Positions 54,310-63,141 are shown, numbered from the stretch's first letter. The stretch: DNA of 64,000 nt from Streptomyces sp. CA-210063 (GCF_024612015.1 NZ_CP102512.1:1550001-1614000), one strand, 5' to 3'. The notes: generated from the sequence alone by a model not told the origin. Translations and numbers: made by a program.

Positions 54310-55431
54310 ATGGATCTCGCGTTTCTCCATCCACTGTACGAACATCCCGGGCCCTGGGCCTCTGTGTACGTCGGTTCGTCCGCGCCATCGGAGTCCATGG
54401 CCCATGAACGGTCCCTGACGGCGGCCGCCGTCTCCCATGAGCTGGCCGAGCAGGGAGCGGACGAGGCGACCTGCCGGGCCGTGCTCCGGGCCGTGGAGGA
54501 GCTGCGCCACGACGCCGAGCCGCACGGCCGGGCCTTCTTCGCCCGCGACGGCCAGGTGGTCCTGGACCCGCCGCTCACCTCGCCACCCCCGGCGAACCAG
54601 GCCTTCTGGTCCCCGCTGCCCCGTACGGCACCGCTGCTGGAGCTGGCCGGGGAGGACCCGGTGTGCCTGGTGGCGTACGTCGACCGGCGGGGCGCGCGGT
54701 TCGAGCTGCGCGGCGCCCTGGGCGGCGAGGACGCCGGGGCGGTGGCCGGGCGGCAGTGGCCACTGCACCGCACGAGCACGTCCGACTGGTCGGAGCGGCA
54801 CTTCCAGCTGCGGGTGGAGAACACCTGGGAGCACAACGCGGCGGAGGTCGCCGACGCGCTCGCCGGGTGCCAGGAGGAGACCCGCGCCGACCTGCTGATT
54901 CTCGTCGGTGAGGACCGCGAGCGACATGCCGTGCGGGACCGGCTGCCGCAGCAGCTGCTCGACCGGGTGGTCGAGGCCCCGCACGGGGCGGGCAGCAGGC
55001 TGCTGGACGAGGACGTGGAGCGGGTCCGCACCGAGCACGTACGCCGCCGGGCCGCCGAAGAGATCGAGAGGTTCCTGGCGGCGCGCAGCCCGGACGCCGA
55101 GGGGCGCCCGGGGGCCGTGGAGGACGTGGCCGAGCTGGTGGAGGCGGCGCGTGAGCACCGCATCGACGAGTTGCTCGTCCGCCCCGAGGGACCCGACACG
55201 CACCGGGCGCTGTGGGTCGGCGAGGACCCCGACCAGGTGGCCGTACGCCGTACCGAGCTGCGGACGCTCGGGCTCGCCGAGGACCACGCCCTGTCGGCCC
55301 GCGCGGACGACGCGCTGCTGCGGTCCGTCGTGACGACCGGTGCCCCCGCGATCTCCGTGACGGCTGCGGCCGAGGCCACGGAGCGTGAGGTGCCGGTCGG
55401 CGGACTGGGCGCACTGCTGCGCTGGAAGTGA
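54310..55431 (+). CDS. eRF1-like (Vms1/Rv2629/Balon-type) protein
   Basis: A 373-residue protein of the bacterial eRF1-like (baeRF/Rv2629) family. The N-terminal domain (about 1-130) opens MDLAFLHPLYEHPGPWASVYVG; the middle and C-terminal parts (about 140-370) hold RTSTSDWSERHFQLRVENTWEHNAAEVADAL, the helix EHVRRRAAEEIERFLAARS and VTTGAPAISVTAAAEATE. Relatives include Vms1 release factors and Balon, a factor that binds the A site of idle ribosomes under stress. Whether this one hibernates or rescues ribosomes is inference. It lies in the stress island, near an ABC-F gene that also acts on ribosomes. Confidence 0.8.
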   Translation: MDLAFLHPLYEHPGPWASVYVGSSAPSESMAHERSLTAAAVSHELAEQGADEATCRAVLRAVEELRHDAEPHGRAFFARDGQVVLDPPLTSPPPANQAFWSPLPRTAPLLELAGEDPVCLVAYVDRRGARFELRGALGGEDAGAVAGRQWPLHRTSTSDWSERHFQLRVENTWEHNAAEVADALAGCQEETRADLLILVGEDRERHAVRDRLPQQLLDRVVEAPHGAGSRLLDEDVERVRTEHVRRRAAEEIERFLAARSPDAEGRPGAVEDVAELVEAAREHRIDELLVRPEGPDTHRALWVGEDPDQVAVRRTELRTLGLAEDHALSARADDALLRSVVTTGAPAISVTAAAEATEREVPVGGLGALLRWK

Positions 55432-55455
55432 CCTGTCCGGCGGGGACGGTGCGGT

Positions 55456-55515
55456 CCCGCGCCCAGTAAGGGGCGCGGGGGAACCGCGCGACCAGCCCCC
55501 GCCGGTCCGCGGGTT
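55456..55515 (-). repeat. Dispersed hairpin element, copy 8 (reverse)
   Basis: Reverse copy with a 9-bp stem CCCGCGCCC-AGTAAG-GGGCGCGGG (55456-55479), lying between the convergent eRF1-like and ABC-F genes. Confidence 0.85.
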
Positions 55516-55540
55516 CGACACCGTGCATCCGGCGGAGCGC

Positions 55541-57160
55541 TCAGCGGGCGCGCTCCACGCGGCGCTCGTCCCACACCGGCTCCGGTGACTCCCGTACGCG
55601 GCCGTCGGAGCCGAAGACGAGATAGCGGTCGAACGAGCGAGCGAACCAACGGTCGTGGGTGACCGCGAGGACCGTCCCGTCGAAGGCTTCCAGCCCTTCC
55701 TGAAGGGCCTCGGCGGACTCCAGGTCGAGGTTGTCGGTGGGCTCGTCGAGGAGCAGGGCGGTGACGCCCTGCAGTTCCAGGAGCAGGATCTGGAAGCGGG
55801 CCTGCTGGCCGCCGGAGAGACGGTCGAAGGGCTGCTCGGCCTGCTTGGTCAGCTCGTAACGGCGCAGCCGGGACATGGCGGCGCCGCGGTCCTGGGCGTG
55901 CTCCTTCCACAGGATGTCGAGCAGTGTCCGCCCCTCCAGCTCGGGGTGGGCGTGCGTCTGCGCGAAGTGCCCGGGGACGACCCTGGCGCCGAGCTTCCAC
56001 CGGCCGGTGTGGGCGACGTCGTCGCCGGCGAGCAGGCGCAGGAAGTGGGACTTGCCCGAGCCGTTGGAGCCGAGGACGGCGACGCGTTCGCCGTAGAAGA
56101 CCTCCAGGTCGAAGGGCTTCATCAGCCCGGAAAGCTCAAGTCCCTCGCAGGTGACGGCCCTTACTCCCGTACGACCGCCCTTGATCCGCATCCTGATGTC
56201 CTGCTCGCGCGGCGGCTCCGGCGGCGGCCCGGCCTCCTCGAACTTGCGCAGCCGGGTCTGCGCGGCGGCGTACCGCGAGGCCATCTCATGGCTGACGGCC
56301 GCTGCTTGACGGAGCGTCAGCACCAGCTTCTTCAGCTGGGCGTGCTTCTCGTCCCAGCGGCGCCGCAGTTCCTCGAAGCGCTCGAAGCGCTGCCGCCGCG
56401 CCTCGTGGTACGTGTCGAATCCGCCGCCGTGCACCCAGGCGTCCGCGCCCGCGGGACCCGGCTCCACGCTCACGATCTTCTCGGCGGCGCGGGAGAGCAG
56501 TTCCCGGTCGTGGGAGACGAAGAGCACGGTCTTGCGGGTCTCCTTGAGCCGCTCCTCCAGCCAGCGCTTGCCGGGGACGTCGAGGTAGTTGTCGGGCTCG
56601 TCGAGCAGCAGCACCTCGTCGGTGCCGCGCAGCAGCGCCTCCAGGACGAGCCGCTTCTGCTCACCGCCGGACAGCGTCCGCACCTGTCGCCACTGCGCCT
56701 TCTCGTACGGCATCCCGAGCGCGGCCGTGGTGCAGATGTCCCAGAGCGTCTCCGCCTCGTAGCCGCGCACCTCGGCCCAGTCGGAGAGGGCCTGCGCGTA
56801 CGTCAGCTGGGCCGCCTCGTCGTCCACGGTCAGGATCCCGTGCTCGGCGGTGTCGACGGCCTCGGCCGCCTCCCGGATCCTCGGCTGCGCCACCGACACG
56901 AGGAGGTCCCGCACGGTCGTCTCGTCCCGCACGGACCCCACGAACTGCCGCATCACCCCGAGCCCCCCGCTGACGGTCACCGAGCCCCCGTGCGGCTTCA
57001 GCTCCCCCGAGATCAACCGCAGCAGCGTCGTCTTCCCGGCCCCATTGGGCCCGACGAGCGCCACCACGGCCCCCTCCCCCACCCGAAAGGACACATCACC
57101 GAGCAGCGCCCTCCCGTCCGGCAGGTAGTACTCCAGATGAGCGGCTTCAAGGTGTCCCAT
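55541..57160 (-). CDS. ABC-F family ATP-binding protein
   Basis: A 539-residue protein with two ABC domains and no membrane part. The first has Walker A GPNGAGKTT and signature LSGGEQKR; the second has GSNGSGKSHFLR, LSGGQQAR and LLLDEPTDNLD. The inter-domain linker (about 240-310) is helical and charged (RRQRFERFEELRRRWDEKHAQLKKLV). ABC-F proteins act on ribosomes, as translation factors or antibiotic-resistance proteins. ATG 57160 is the start of MGHLEAAHLEYYLP; a nearby upstream ATG is possible. A 21-bp tandem array lies in its promoter region. Confidence 0.93.
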   Translation of the reverse strand: MGHLEAAHLEYYLPDGRALLGDVSFRVGEGAVVALVGPNGAGKTTLLRLISGELKPHGGSVTVSGGLGVMRQFVGSVRDETTVRDLLVSVAQPRIREAAEAVDTAEHGILTVDDEAAQLTYAQALSDWAEVRGYEAETLWDICTTAALGMPYEKAQWRQVRTLSGGEQKRLVLEALLRGTDEVLLLDEPDNYLDVPGKRWLEERLKETRKTVLFVSHDRELLSRAAEKIVSVEPGPAGADAWVHGGGFDTYHEARRQRFERFEELRRRWDEKHAQLKKLVLTLRQAAAVSHEMASRYAAAQTRLRKFEEAGPPPEPPREQDIRMRIKGGRTGVRAVTCEGLELSGLMKPFDLEVFYGERVAVLGSNGSGKSHFLRLLAGDDVAHTGRWKLGARVVPGHFAQTHAHPELEGRTLLDILWKEHAQDRGAAMSRLRRYELTKQAEQPFDRLSGGQQARFQILLLELQGVTALLLDEPTDNLDLESAEALQEGLEAFDGTVLAVTHDRWFARSFDRYLVFGSDGRVRESPEPVWDERRVERAR

Positions 57161-57606
57161 GGGGCGCATTGTCCGAGGCCGGGCAACAACCAAGCAAATC
57201 CATATCGGCGCCCAGGAGCCACGGGCACTCGTACCGCCGCCACCCCAGCCCGCCCCAGCCGAGGGCAGCCGCGCCGCCCTCGCCCCAGCGGTCCCAGCCG
57301 TCCCAGCCCGGACAACCGCGCCGCCATCACCCCTGCTGTCCTGGCTGCGGGCAGTCGTGCCGCTGGGGCGGCACGGGTGGGCGCAGCGGCGGCACGGGTG
57401 GGCGCAGCGGCGGCACGGGTGGGCGCAGCGGCGGCACGGGTGGGCGCAGCGGCGGCACGGGTGGGCGCAGCGGCACCCGGCCGGCGCCGGTGAGCGAAAC
57501 CCGCCCCGCCCAGCACCGAACACCGGGCGCCCAGCGAACCCCGGCTCAGTCACCTACCCCACCCCCGCCCGACACGCTTCCGCCGCCATGGGGTACCCGT
57601 GGACAC
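57161..57606. other. Divergent region between the ABC-F and PAP2 genes
   Basis: A 446-bp gap between divergent genes. It holds the 21-bp tandem array (57369-57473). Frames through the array encode 7-residue repeats on both strands, but none has a ribosome site or known family, so I treat it as regulatory or repeat DNA. Confidence 0.6.
57369..57473. repeat. 21-bp tandem repeat, five identical copies
   Basis: Five perfect 21-bp units starting CGGCACGGGTGGGCGCAG at 57369, 57390, 57411, 57432 and 57453, with a partial sixth. Two helical turns per unit would put repeated sites on one face of the DNA. Confidence 0.9.
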
Positions 57607-59100
57607 ATGACCCCAGACGTCGACCTCACCGTCCGCCCCCCGGGCCACCACATACTCCGCGACCGTTTCCTCGCCGCGGACAGCCGCCTCTTCAACGCGG
57701 TGGCGACCCGCGACTGGCCCGGCGCCCACCCCCTCCTGCCGAAGCTGAGCCGCGCCGCGAACCACGGCGTTCTGTGGTTCGCCACGGCGGCGGCGATCGC
57801 GGCGACCCGGAGCCCGAGGGCCCGCAGGGCGGCCGTCCGGGGCGTCGCCTCCCTCGCCCTCGCCTCGGCGACGATCAACACCCTCGGCAAGCGCTCGATC
57901 CGCCGCCCCCGCCCGGTCCTGGACAACGTCCCGATGATGCGCCAGCTGAAGCGCCAGCCGATCACCACGTCCTTCCCGTCGGGCCACTCCGCCTCCGCCG
58001 CCGCCTTCGCGACCGGCGTCGCCCTGGAGTCCCGCGGCTGGGGCGCGGCGGTCGCGCCGCTGGCGGCCGCGGTGGCGCTGTCCCGCGTCTACACCGGCGT
58101 GCACTTCCCGAGCGACGTCCTGGTGGGCGCCGCCCTGGGCGTGGGCGCCGCCTATGCCGTACGGGGCATGGCGCCGACCCGTGACCAGCTCCCGCCACCC
58201 GGCCGCCCGTACGTGGACGCGCCCGCGCTGCCGGACGGGCACGGTCTGGTCGTGGTCGCCAACCTGGCCTCGGGCACGTCGGACCGCGTACGCGCGCTGC
58301 GGGACACCCTGCCCGGCGCCGAGACCGTGGAGTGCGAACCGGAGGACATGAAGGCCGAGTTGGAGAAGGCCGCCGCCCGCGCCCGGGTGCTCGGCGTGTG
58401 CGGCGGCGACGGCACGGTGAACGCCGCCGCCGAGGTGGCCCTGCGCCACGGCCTCCCCCTCGCCGTACTCCCCGGCGGCACCCTCAACCACTTCGCGCAC
58501 GACCTCGGCGTGGAGGACGTACGCGACCTGGGCCGCGCCGTGCGCCAGGGCGAGGCCGTCCGGGTGGACCTCGGGCACTTCGCGACCGAGAAGACGGAGG
58601 GCCACTTCCTCAACACGTTCAGCCTGGGCGTCTATCCGGAGCTGGTCCGGGAGCGCGAGCGCTGGGAGCGGATGATCGGCGGCTGGCCGGCCGGGGTGAT
58701 CGCGGCGCTGCGGGTCCTGCGCTCCGACCGCCATCCGCTCCAGGCCACCTTCCTGGGCCGGCCGCGCCCGATCTGGCTGCTCTTCGCGGGCAACGGCACG
58801 TACCACCGGCTGGGCCTCGCCCCGGCCCGCCGGTTCGACCTGGCCGACGGTCTGCTGGACGTCCGTGTCGTGCACGGCGGCCGCCGCCCGGCGCTGCGGC
58901 TGCTGGCCGCGGCCGTCGCCGGCCCGCTGACCCGCACCCCGGCCCACGCGGCGGTCCGCGTACGCCGGCTCCGGGTGGACGGCATCGCGCCGGGCACCCT
59001 CCTCGCGTACGACGGTGAAGTCACTGAGGTGGAAGGCGATCTGACGCTGCGCAAGATCCCGGAGGCGCTGACGGTCTACCGGCCCGTACCGATGCACTGA
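57607..59100 (+). CDS. PAP2-diacylglycerol kinase fusion protein
   Basis: A 497-residue two-domain protein. The first (about 30-180) is a PAP2/phosphatidic-acid phosphatase with KRSIRRPRP, PSGHSASAAAF and SRVYTGVHFPSDV, the three catalytic motifs. The second (about 205-495) is a diacylglycerol/lipid kinase with GGDGTVNAAAEV and PGGTLNHFAHDLGV. It may interconvert lipid phosphates and unphosphorylated lipids, for example in teichoic acid or undecaprenyl recycling. ATG 57607 is chosen for the PAP2 start. It stands apart from other lipid genes. Confidence 0.92.
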   Translation: MTPDVDLTVRPPGHHILRDRFLAADSRLFNAVATRDWPGAHPLLPKLSRAANHGVLWFATAAAIAATRSPRARRAAVRGVASLALASATINTLGKRSIRRPRPVLDNVPMMRQLKRQPITTSFPSGHSASAAAFATGVALESRGWGAAVAPLAAAVALSRVYTGVHFPSDVLVGAALGVGAAYAVRGMAPTRDQLPPPGRPYVDAPALPDGHGLVVVANLASGTSDRVRALRDTLPGAETVECEPEDMKAELEKAAARARVLGVCGGDGTVNAAAEVALRHGLPLAVLPGGTLNHFAHDLGVEDVRDLGRAVRQGEAVRVDLGHFATEKTEGHFLNTFSLGVYPELVRERERWERMIGGWPAGVIAALRVLRSDRHPLQATFLGRPRPIWLLFAGNGTYHRLGLAPARRFDLADGLLDVRVVHGGRRPALRLLAAAVAGPLTRTPAHAAVRVRRLRVDGIAPGTLLAYDGEVTEVEGDLTLRKIPEALTVYRPVPMH

Positions 59101-59245
59101 GGCATCACAGAGGCAAGAGACACCCAGGCGGCAGCCAGTCCACAATTCAAGACGGCGGTCTCATCATTCGACATGGTCGCGTACGGTTCGAGCACGAACT
59201 CGGGGACCTCGCGGACCTCGCGGACCTCATGGAAGGGGAACGGCC

Positions 59246-60067
59246 ATGTCGAAGGCACGGGAGACCGCCGTCTACACGCACGGACACCATGAGTCGGTGC
59301 TGCGCTCGCACACCTGGCGGACGGCCGCCAACTCGGCGGCCTACCTCCTCGGTTCGCTGAAGCCCCACATGAAGATCCTGGACATCGGGTGCGGTCCGGG
59401 CACCATCACCGCGGACCTGGCCGCCCTGGTCCCGGACGGGCATGTCACCGGCGTCGACCACGCCCTGGGCATCCTGGACCAGGCCCGCGCCACGGCCGCC
59501 GAACGCGGCCTGAGCAACGTGGACTTCGCGGTCGCGGACGTCCACGCACTCGACTACCCCGACGACACCTTCTGCGTGGTCCACGCGCACCAGGTGCTCC
59601 AGCACGTCGGCGACCCGGTCCAGGCGCTGCGCGAGATGCGCCGGGTCACCAGGCCGGGCGGTCTTGTCGCCGTCCGTGACTCCGACTACGCGGCGATGAC
59701 CTGGTTCCCCGAGTCCCCGGGCCTGGACGACTGGCTGGACCTGTACCGCCGCATGGCCCGCGCCAACGGCGGCGAGCCCGACGCGGGGCGCCGGCTGAAG
59801 TCGTGGGCGCTGCGCGCCGGGCTCACCGACATCACGGCCACCTCCGCCACCTGGACCTACGCCACGGCGGACGAGCGGGCCTGGTGGAGCGGACTGTGGG
59901 CGGACCGGACGGTCGCCTCCTCCTACGCCGAGCGGGCCACCGAGAGCGGTCACGCCACGGTCGAGCGGCTCGACGCGATCGCGGCGGCCTGGCGGGAATG
60001 GGGGCGGCGGGAGGACGGCTGGTTCGCCGTACTGCACGGAGAAATTCTCTGCCGTAAGGCGGCCTGA
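59246..60067 (+). CDS. Class I SAM-dependent methyltransferase (UbiE-like)
   Basis: A 273-residue methyltransferase with a His-containing head (YTHGHHESVLRSHTWRTAANSAAYL). Motif I is MKILDIGCGPGTITADLA, motif II VTGVDHALGILDQA, and VADVHALDYPDDTFCVVHAHQVLQHVGDPVQ marks the acceptor side. The RPGGLVAVRDSDYAAM strand follows. The substrate is unknown; related enzymes methylate arsenite, quinones or polyketides. It starts at ATG 59246 behind GGAAGGGG. Confidence 0.88.
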   Translation: MSKARETAVYTHGHHESVLRSHTWRTAANSAAYLLGSLKPHMKILDIGCGPGTITADLAALVPDGHVTGVDHALGILDQARATAAERGLSNVDFAVADVHALDYPDDTFCVVHAHQVLQHVGDPVQALREMRRVTRPGGLVAVRDSDYAAMTWFPESPGLDDWLDLYRRMARANGGEPDAGRRLKSWALRAGLTDITATSATWTYATADERAWWSGLWADRTVASSYAERATESGHATVERLDAIAAAWREWGRREDGWFAVLHGEILCRKAA

Positions 60068-60110
60068 TCGAGCGAATTCTGGAAACCCGAACCATCAGGA
60101 GGTTCGCATA

Positions 60111-60281
60111 ATGGTTCCCATCCTGCTGGTACTGCTTCTGGTGCTGATTCTTTTCGGCGCCGGATTCGCGGTGAAGGTTCTCTGGTATATCGCACTGGCC
60201 GTTCTGGTGCTGTGGCTCCTCGGATTCCTGGTGCGCGGTACGTCCGCCTCCGGAGGAAGGGGCCGCTGGTACAGGTGGTGA
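60111..60281 (+). CDS. Small hydrophobic membrane protein (56 aa)
   Basis: Starts at ATG 60111 behind CAGGAGG. MVPILLVLLLVLILFGAGFA and a second helix KVLWYIALAVLVLWLLGFL form a hairpin, followed by a short Gly/Arg tail (GGRGRWYRW). It looks like the conserved hydrophobic protein often seen near stress genes in Streptomyces. It converges on the gas-vesicle operon. Function unknown. Confidence 0.75.
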   Translation: MVPILLVLLLVLILFGAGFAVKVLWYIALAVLVLWLLGFLVRGTSASGGRGRWYRW

Positions 60282-60297
60282 ATCCGCCCGAACCACA

Positions 60298-60309
60298 AGT
60301 GAATTCACT
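60298..60309. other. 12-bp palindrome between convergent genes
   Basis: AGTGAATTCACT, a perfect palindrome, lies in the 38-bp gap between the small hydrophobic gene stop and the gvpK stop. It might be part of a weak terminator or a protein site. Confidence 0.35.
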
Positions 60310-60319
60310 CCCGCATTAC

Positions 60320-60601
60320 TCATTCCCGCGGTAGCAACGGTCCGAGCGGCCCGAGGTCCAGATTGAGGTCCTCGGGCCGCAGGCCGTAGCGCTCGCGCAG
60401 CTCGGTCATCCGGTCGTCGAGAAGCATCAGGGTGAGCCCGATGCGTTCCTCCTGGTCCTCCGAGAGCTCCCCGGTGTCGAAGCGGCGCAGCGCCTGCCGC
60501 TCCATCAGCTGACGGAGCAGTTCGACGACGGTCAGGACCAGCTTGACCAGGTCCCGTTCCACCGTGTCCGGCTCCAGTTCGAGACGGTTGCGGCCGGTCA
60601 C
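60320..60601 (-). CDS. gvpK: Gas vesicle protein GvpK
   Basis: A 93-residue GvpK with LELEPDTVERDLVKLVLTVVELLRQLMERQALRRFDTGELSEDQEERIGLTLMLL, matching the family. It is a minor gas-vesicle component needed for proper assembly in model organisms. It is the last gene of the operon; its ATG overlaps the gvpS stop by four bases. Confidence 0.93.
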   Translation of the reverse strand: MTGRNRLELEPDTVERDLVKLVLTVVELLRQLMERQALRRFDTGELSEDQEERIGLTLMLLDDRMTELRERYGLRPEDLNLDLGPLGPLLPRE

Positions 60602-60786
60602 TCGATACCTCCCCAGGGTGACGGAACCTGTGCGTTCACGGAGCTGATCAGGGCGTTCAGATCGATACGGACGAGGTCGACGTCCGCGATGCGCAGGGTG
60701 AGGTCGCCCGTGATGACGACCCCGCCGGCGAGGAGCCGGTCGAGGAGATCGACGAGGGCCACTTCACGACGTTCCACGACGGTCAC
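60598..60786 (-). CDS. gvpS: Gas vesicle GvpA/GvpS-like protein
   Basis: A 62-residue GvpA-like structural protein starting at GTG 60786 (VERREVALVDLLDRLLAGGVVITGDLTLRIADVDLVRIDLNALISSV). This helix-beta-beta-helix unit is the shell-fold core, shared by GvpA, GvpJ, GvpM and GvpS. Its position between gvpL and gvpK is that of gvpS in Streptomyces. GTGA overlap with gvpL. Confidence 0.87.
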   Translation of the reverse strand: MTVVERREVALVDLLDRLLAGGVVITGDLTLRIADVDLVRIDLNALISSVNAQVPSPWGGIE

Positions 60787-61541
60787 GGATTTTCCTCCCC
60801 GCTGAAGGAATACGCCGCCCACGGTCCGGTGAGTTCCACGCGCAATCCCGGCTCCTCACCCTTCGTGCGATCCACCAGTTCCACGAACTCCTCGGAATGG
60901 GTGCGCGGCACCAAATAGGCCGCGTTCAGCACATTGCGGCCTGGAACACCGGAGAGCGCCGAATTCTGGGGGGCGTGCAGCCGGCTGTTCTCGGCGAATT
61001 CCGACAGAGTCTCGTGCAGGCGGCGCGCGAACCGCTCGGCGTTCTCCCACATCTCCTCGTGGGCCCGGTGGCTCCGGCGCCGCTGCCGCAGATAGTCGCG
61101 ACCGCTGGAGATCTTCGCCGGTTCCTGGGAAGGCTCCTCGGCCTCGGATTCCGCGTACACCTTGACGCCCCATTCCACCCGGCCCGCCAGCCGGTCCAGG
61201 GTCCGCAGGAAGCTCTCCTCGCGGGCCTCCAGCATGACCCGTACGCCGCTGTCGTCGCGGAACACGGTGCCTAGCCGCAGCGGCAGGGGCGTGGTGACGA
61301 CGGTGAGCGCGTCGATCACGCTCTGGTGGGCGCGGGCGGTCTCGGTCAGCCAGTCCAGGTCCTCCAGGTGCGCGCGGAGCGGCTCCTCCGCGAAGTCGCG
61401 CTCCGGCACCTCGCTGACCACGGCGATCAGGTCGTGGTGGCGCAGTTGCCGGGGCGGCGCGCCGGCGACCCCGGTGAGCTGGGACTGGAGGGCCGCGTCG
61501 AAGGGGCGGCAGACGGCGTACACATAACGCAGTCCGGTCAT
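60783..61541 (-). CDS. gvpL: Gas vesicle protein GvpL/GvpF
   Basis: A 252-residue GvpL/F family protein (YVYAVCRPFDAALQSQLTGV, HDLIAVVSEVPERDF, PLRLGTVFRDD, LTGPWAAYSF at the end). GvpF/L proteins interact with GvpA and help assembly of the vesicle wall. The ATG overlaps the gvpJ stop by four bases, and its own stop overlaps the gvpS start. Confidence 0.93.
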   Translation of the reverse strand: MTGLRYVYAVCRPFDAALQSQLTGVAGAPPRQLRHHDLIAVVSEVPERDFAEEPLRAHLEDLDWLTETARAHQSVIDALTVVTTPLPLRLGTVFRDDSGVRVMLEAREESFLRTLDRLAGRVEWGVKVYAESEAEEPSQEPAKISSGRDYLRQRRRSHRAHEEMWENAERFARRLHETLSEFAENSRLHAPQNSALSGVPGRNVLNAAYLVPRTHSEEFVELVDRTKGEEPGLRVELTGPWAAYSFSGEENP

Positions 61542-61903
61542 GAGGGCTCCTCTCTGGCGCGGCCGCGCTCGATGGACCGCTCCGGCTCCCGCCGGTACCC
61601 GTCGTCGTCCAGTTCGGCGAGGCGGGCCCGCAACTCGGCGTTCTCACGGGAGAGTTCGTCACGGCGGGCGTTCGAGGACAGCGCCGGGTCGGTCTCCCAC
61701 CAGTCGATCCCCATCTCCTTGGCCTTGTCGACGGAGGCGACGATGAGGCGCAGCTTGATGGTGAGCAGCTCGATGTCGAGCAGGTTGATGCGGATGTCGC
61801 CGGCGATCACTACGCCCTTGTCGAGTACACGCTCCAGGATGTCGGCCAGGTTGGCGCTCCCGTTCTGCCCGTACGGCTCGGGGACTCGGCTCGGGAAGGT
61901 CAT
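61538..61903 (-). CDS. gvpJ: Gas vesicle protein GvpJ (GvpA family)
   Basis: A 121-residue protein with a GvpA-like fold (NLADILERVLDKGVVIAGDIRINLLDIELLTIKLRLIVASVDKAKEMGIDWW, about residues 18-69) and a charged C-terminal tail. GvpJ is a minor structural component thought to form the vesicle tips or to nucleate the shell. Coupled to gvpZ and gvpL by four-base overlaps. Confidence 0.9.
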   Translation of the reverse strand: MTFPSRVPEPYGQNGSANLADILERVLDKGVVIAGDIRINLLDIELLTIKLRLIVASVDKAKEMGIDWWETDPALSSNARRDELSRENAELRARLAELDDDGYRREPERSIERGRAREEPS

Positions 61904-63141
61904 CGTCGGCTCCCGCCCGCGGTGGCCCGTTCCTCGTCCTCATCCTCGTACGGTTCCTCGTCGATGTCCTCTCCGGCGTCGCCCTCGGCCTCGGGAACCT
62001 CCTCGTACTCGTCCTCCGGGGCCTCCTCGTCGCCTTCCTCGGCCTCGTCGCCTTCCTCTGCCTCGTCGGCGTACTCGTCGGCCTCGTCCGTCTCATCGCG
62101 CTCATCGCGCTCATCGGCCTCGGCCGGCTCGTAGGAGTCGCGGGGCTCCTCGTCCGGCTCCGGCTCCTCCTCCCCGTACTCGGATTCGGCCTCGTCCTCG
62201 GGCTCGCCCTCGGCCTCCTCGCGCTGCTCCTCCTCCGCGAGGGCGTCCTCGTGGCTGACGACGACCTCGCCGTCGCGGATCTCGCCGCGCCAGCCGTCCT
62301 CGGCCTCGCCACGGAGGGTGATGAAGCGGGCGAAGTTCTTGAGGTCGAGCCGCGCCCGGCGGCCCTGGGCGCGCCAGATGTTGCCGGTCTTCTCGAAGAG
62401 GCCCTTCGGGTAGTACTCGATGACCAGCAGAACCCGGGTGAGGTTGTCCGCGAGGCGATGGAAGGTGACGGCCCCCTTCGTGGTGCCCTTGGCGCCCTCC
62501 GACGTCCAGGTGATCCGGTCGTCGGGCACCTGCTCGGTGGTGTGGGCCTTCCAGCTGCGGTTGGACCAGAACACCTTCAGCTGCCAGTCGGAGTGGGTGT
62601 CGTCGGCCCGGTCGGCGCTCTTCACGCCCTTGGCGAAGGTGCTGAAGCTCTGAAATCGCGTCCACTGGTCGTACGCGGTACGCACCGGCACCCCGACGTC
62701 GATGGACTCGACGATCACCGTGGGCTTGTTGCCCGAGCCGCCCTTGCGTGTGCCCTTGCCGCCACCGAGGTTCTTGAGCGCGTCGAGCACATTGTCCTTG
62801 GCGCGGCCCGCGCCCACCTCCAGGGCGGTGCGCAACGGCCCCTTGCCCTCGGCGAGTTTGCGGCCGCCCTCGAGGGCGAGCTTCGCGAAGCCGGGGCTGT
62901 TGCCCTCGGCGATGTCGTTGAGCTTGACGGTCGTCTCGCCGAGCTTGCGGCCGGCGCCGACGAGGAGCCGCTGGGCCTGGGCGGCCAGATACTCCCGGGC
63001 CTCGGCCTTGAGATGGTCGACGGCCTCGCTGTGGACCACGTCGGTGAGCGGACTGCTCTTCGTCGCGTCCTTCGCCCGGTCCGTCGCGCCGGTCGCCCCA
63101 CGGGTCGCGCGGCCGGTCGCCGCGCCGAGGGTGTCAGTCAT
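61900..63141 (-). CDS. gvpZ: GvpZ-like SRPBCC protein with acidic tail
   Basis: A 413-residue protein. The N-terminal part (1-145) is helical. An SRPBCC/polyketide-cyclase-like domain (about 145-290, VIVESIDVGVPVRTAYDQWTRFQSFSTFAKGV) follows. The last 110 or so residues are almost all Glu/Asp (EEEQREEAEGEPEDEAESE and on). The name follows from Streptomyces gvp order G-Y-Z-J; the role is not established. Its acidic tail faces a strongly basic tail in GvpY next door. Confidence 0.82.
   Translation of the reverse strand: MTDTLGAATGRATRGATGATDRAKDATKSSPLTDVVHSEAVDHLKAEAREYLAAQAQRLLVGAGRKLGETTVKLNDIAEGNSPGFAKLALEGGRKLAEGKGPLRTALEVGAGRAKDNVLDALKNLGGGKGTRKGGSGNKPTVIVESIDVGVPVRTAYDQWTRFQSFSTFAKGVKSADRADDTHSDWQLKVFWSNRSWKAHTTEQVPDDRITWTSEGAKGTTKGAVTFHRLADNLTRVLLVIEYYPKGLFEKTGNIWRAQGRRARLDLKNFARFITLRGEAEDGWRGEIRDGEVVVSHEDALAEEEQREEAEGEPEDEAESEYGEEEPEPDEEPRDSYEPAEADERDERDETDEADEYADEAEEGDEAEEGDEEAPEDEYEEVPEAEGDAGEDIDEEPYEDEDEERATAGGSRR

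Noticed and set aside
57159..57606. Coding frames of seven-residue repeats through the 21-bp array
   Set aside because: All three plus frames and a minus frame are open simply because 21 is a multiple of three; none has a ribosome site or continues into a known domain except the PAP2 gene starting at ATG 57607.
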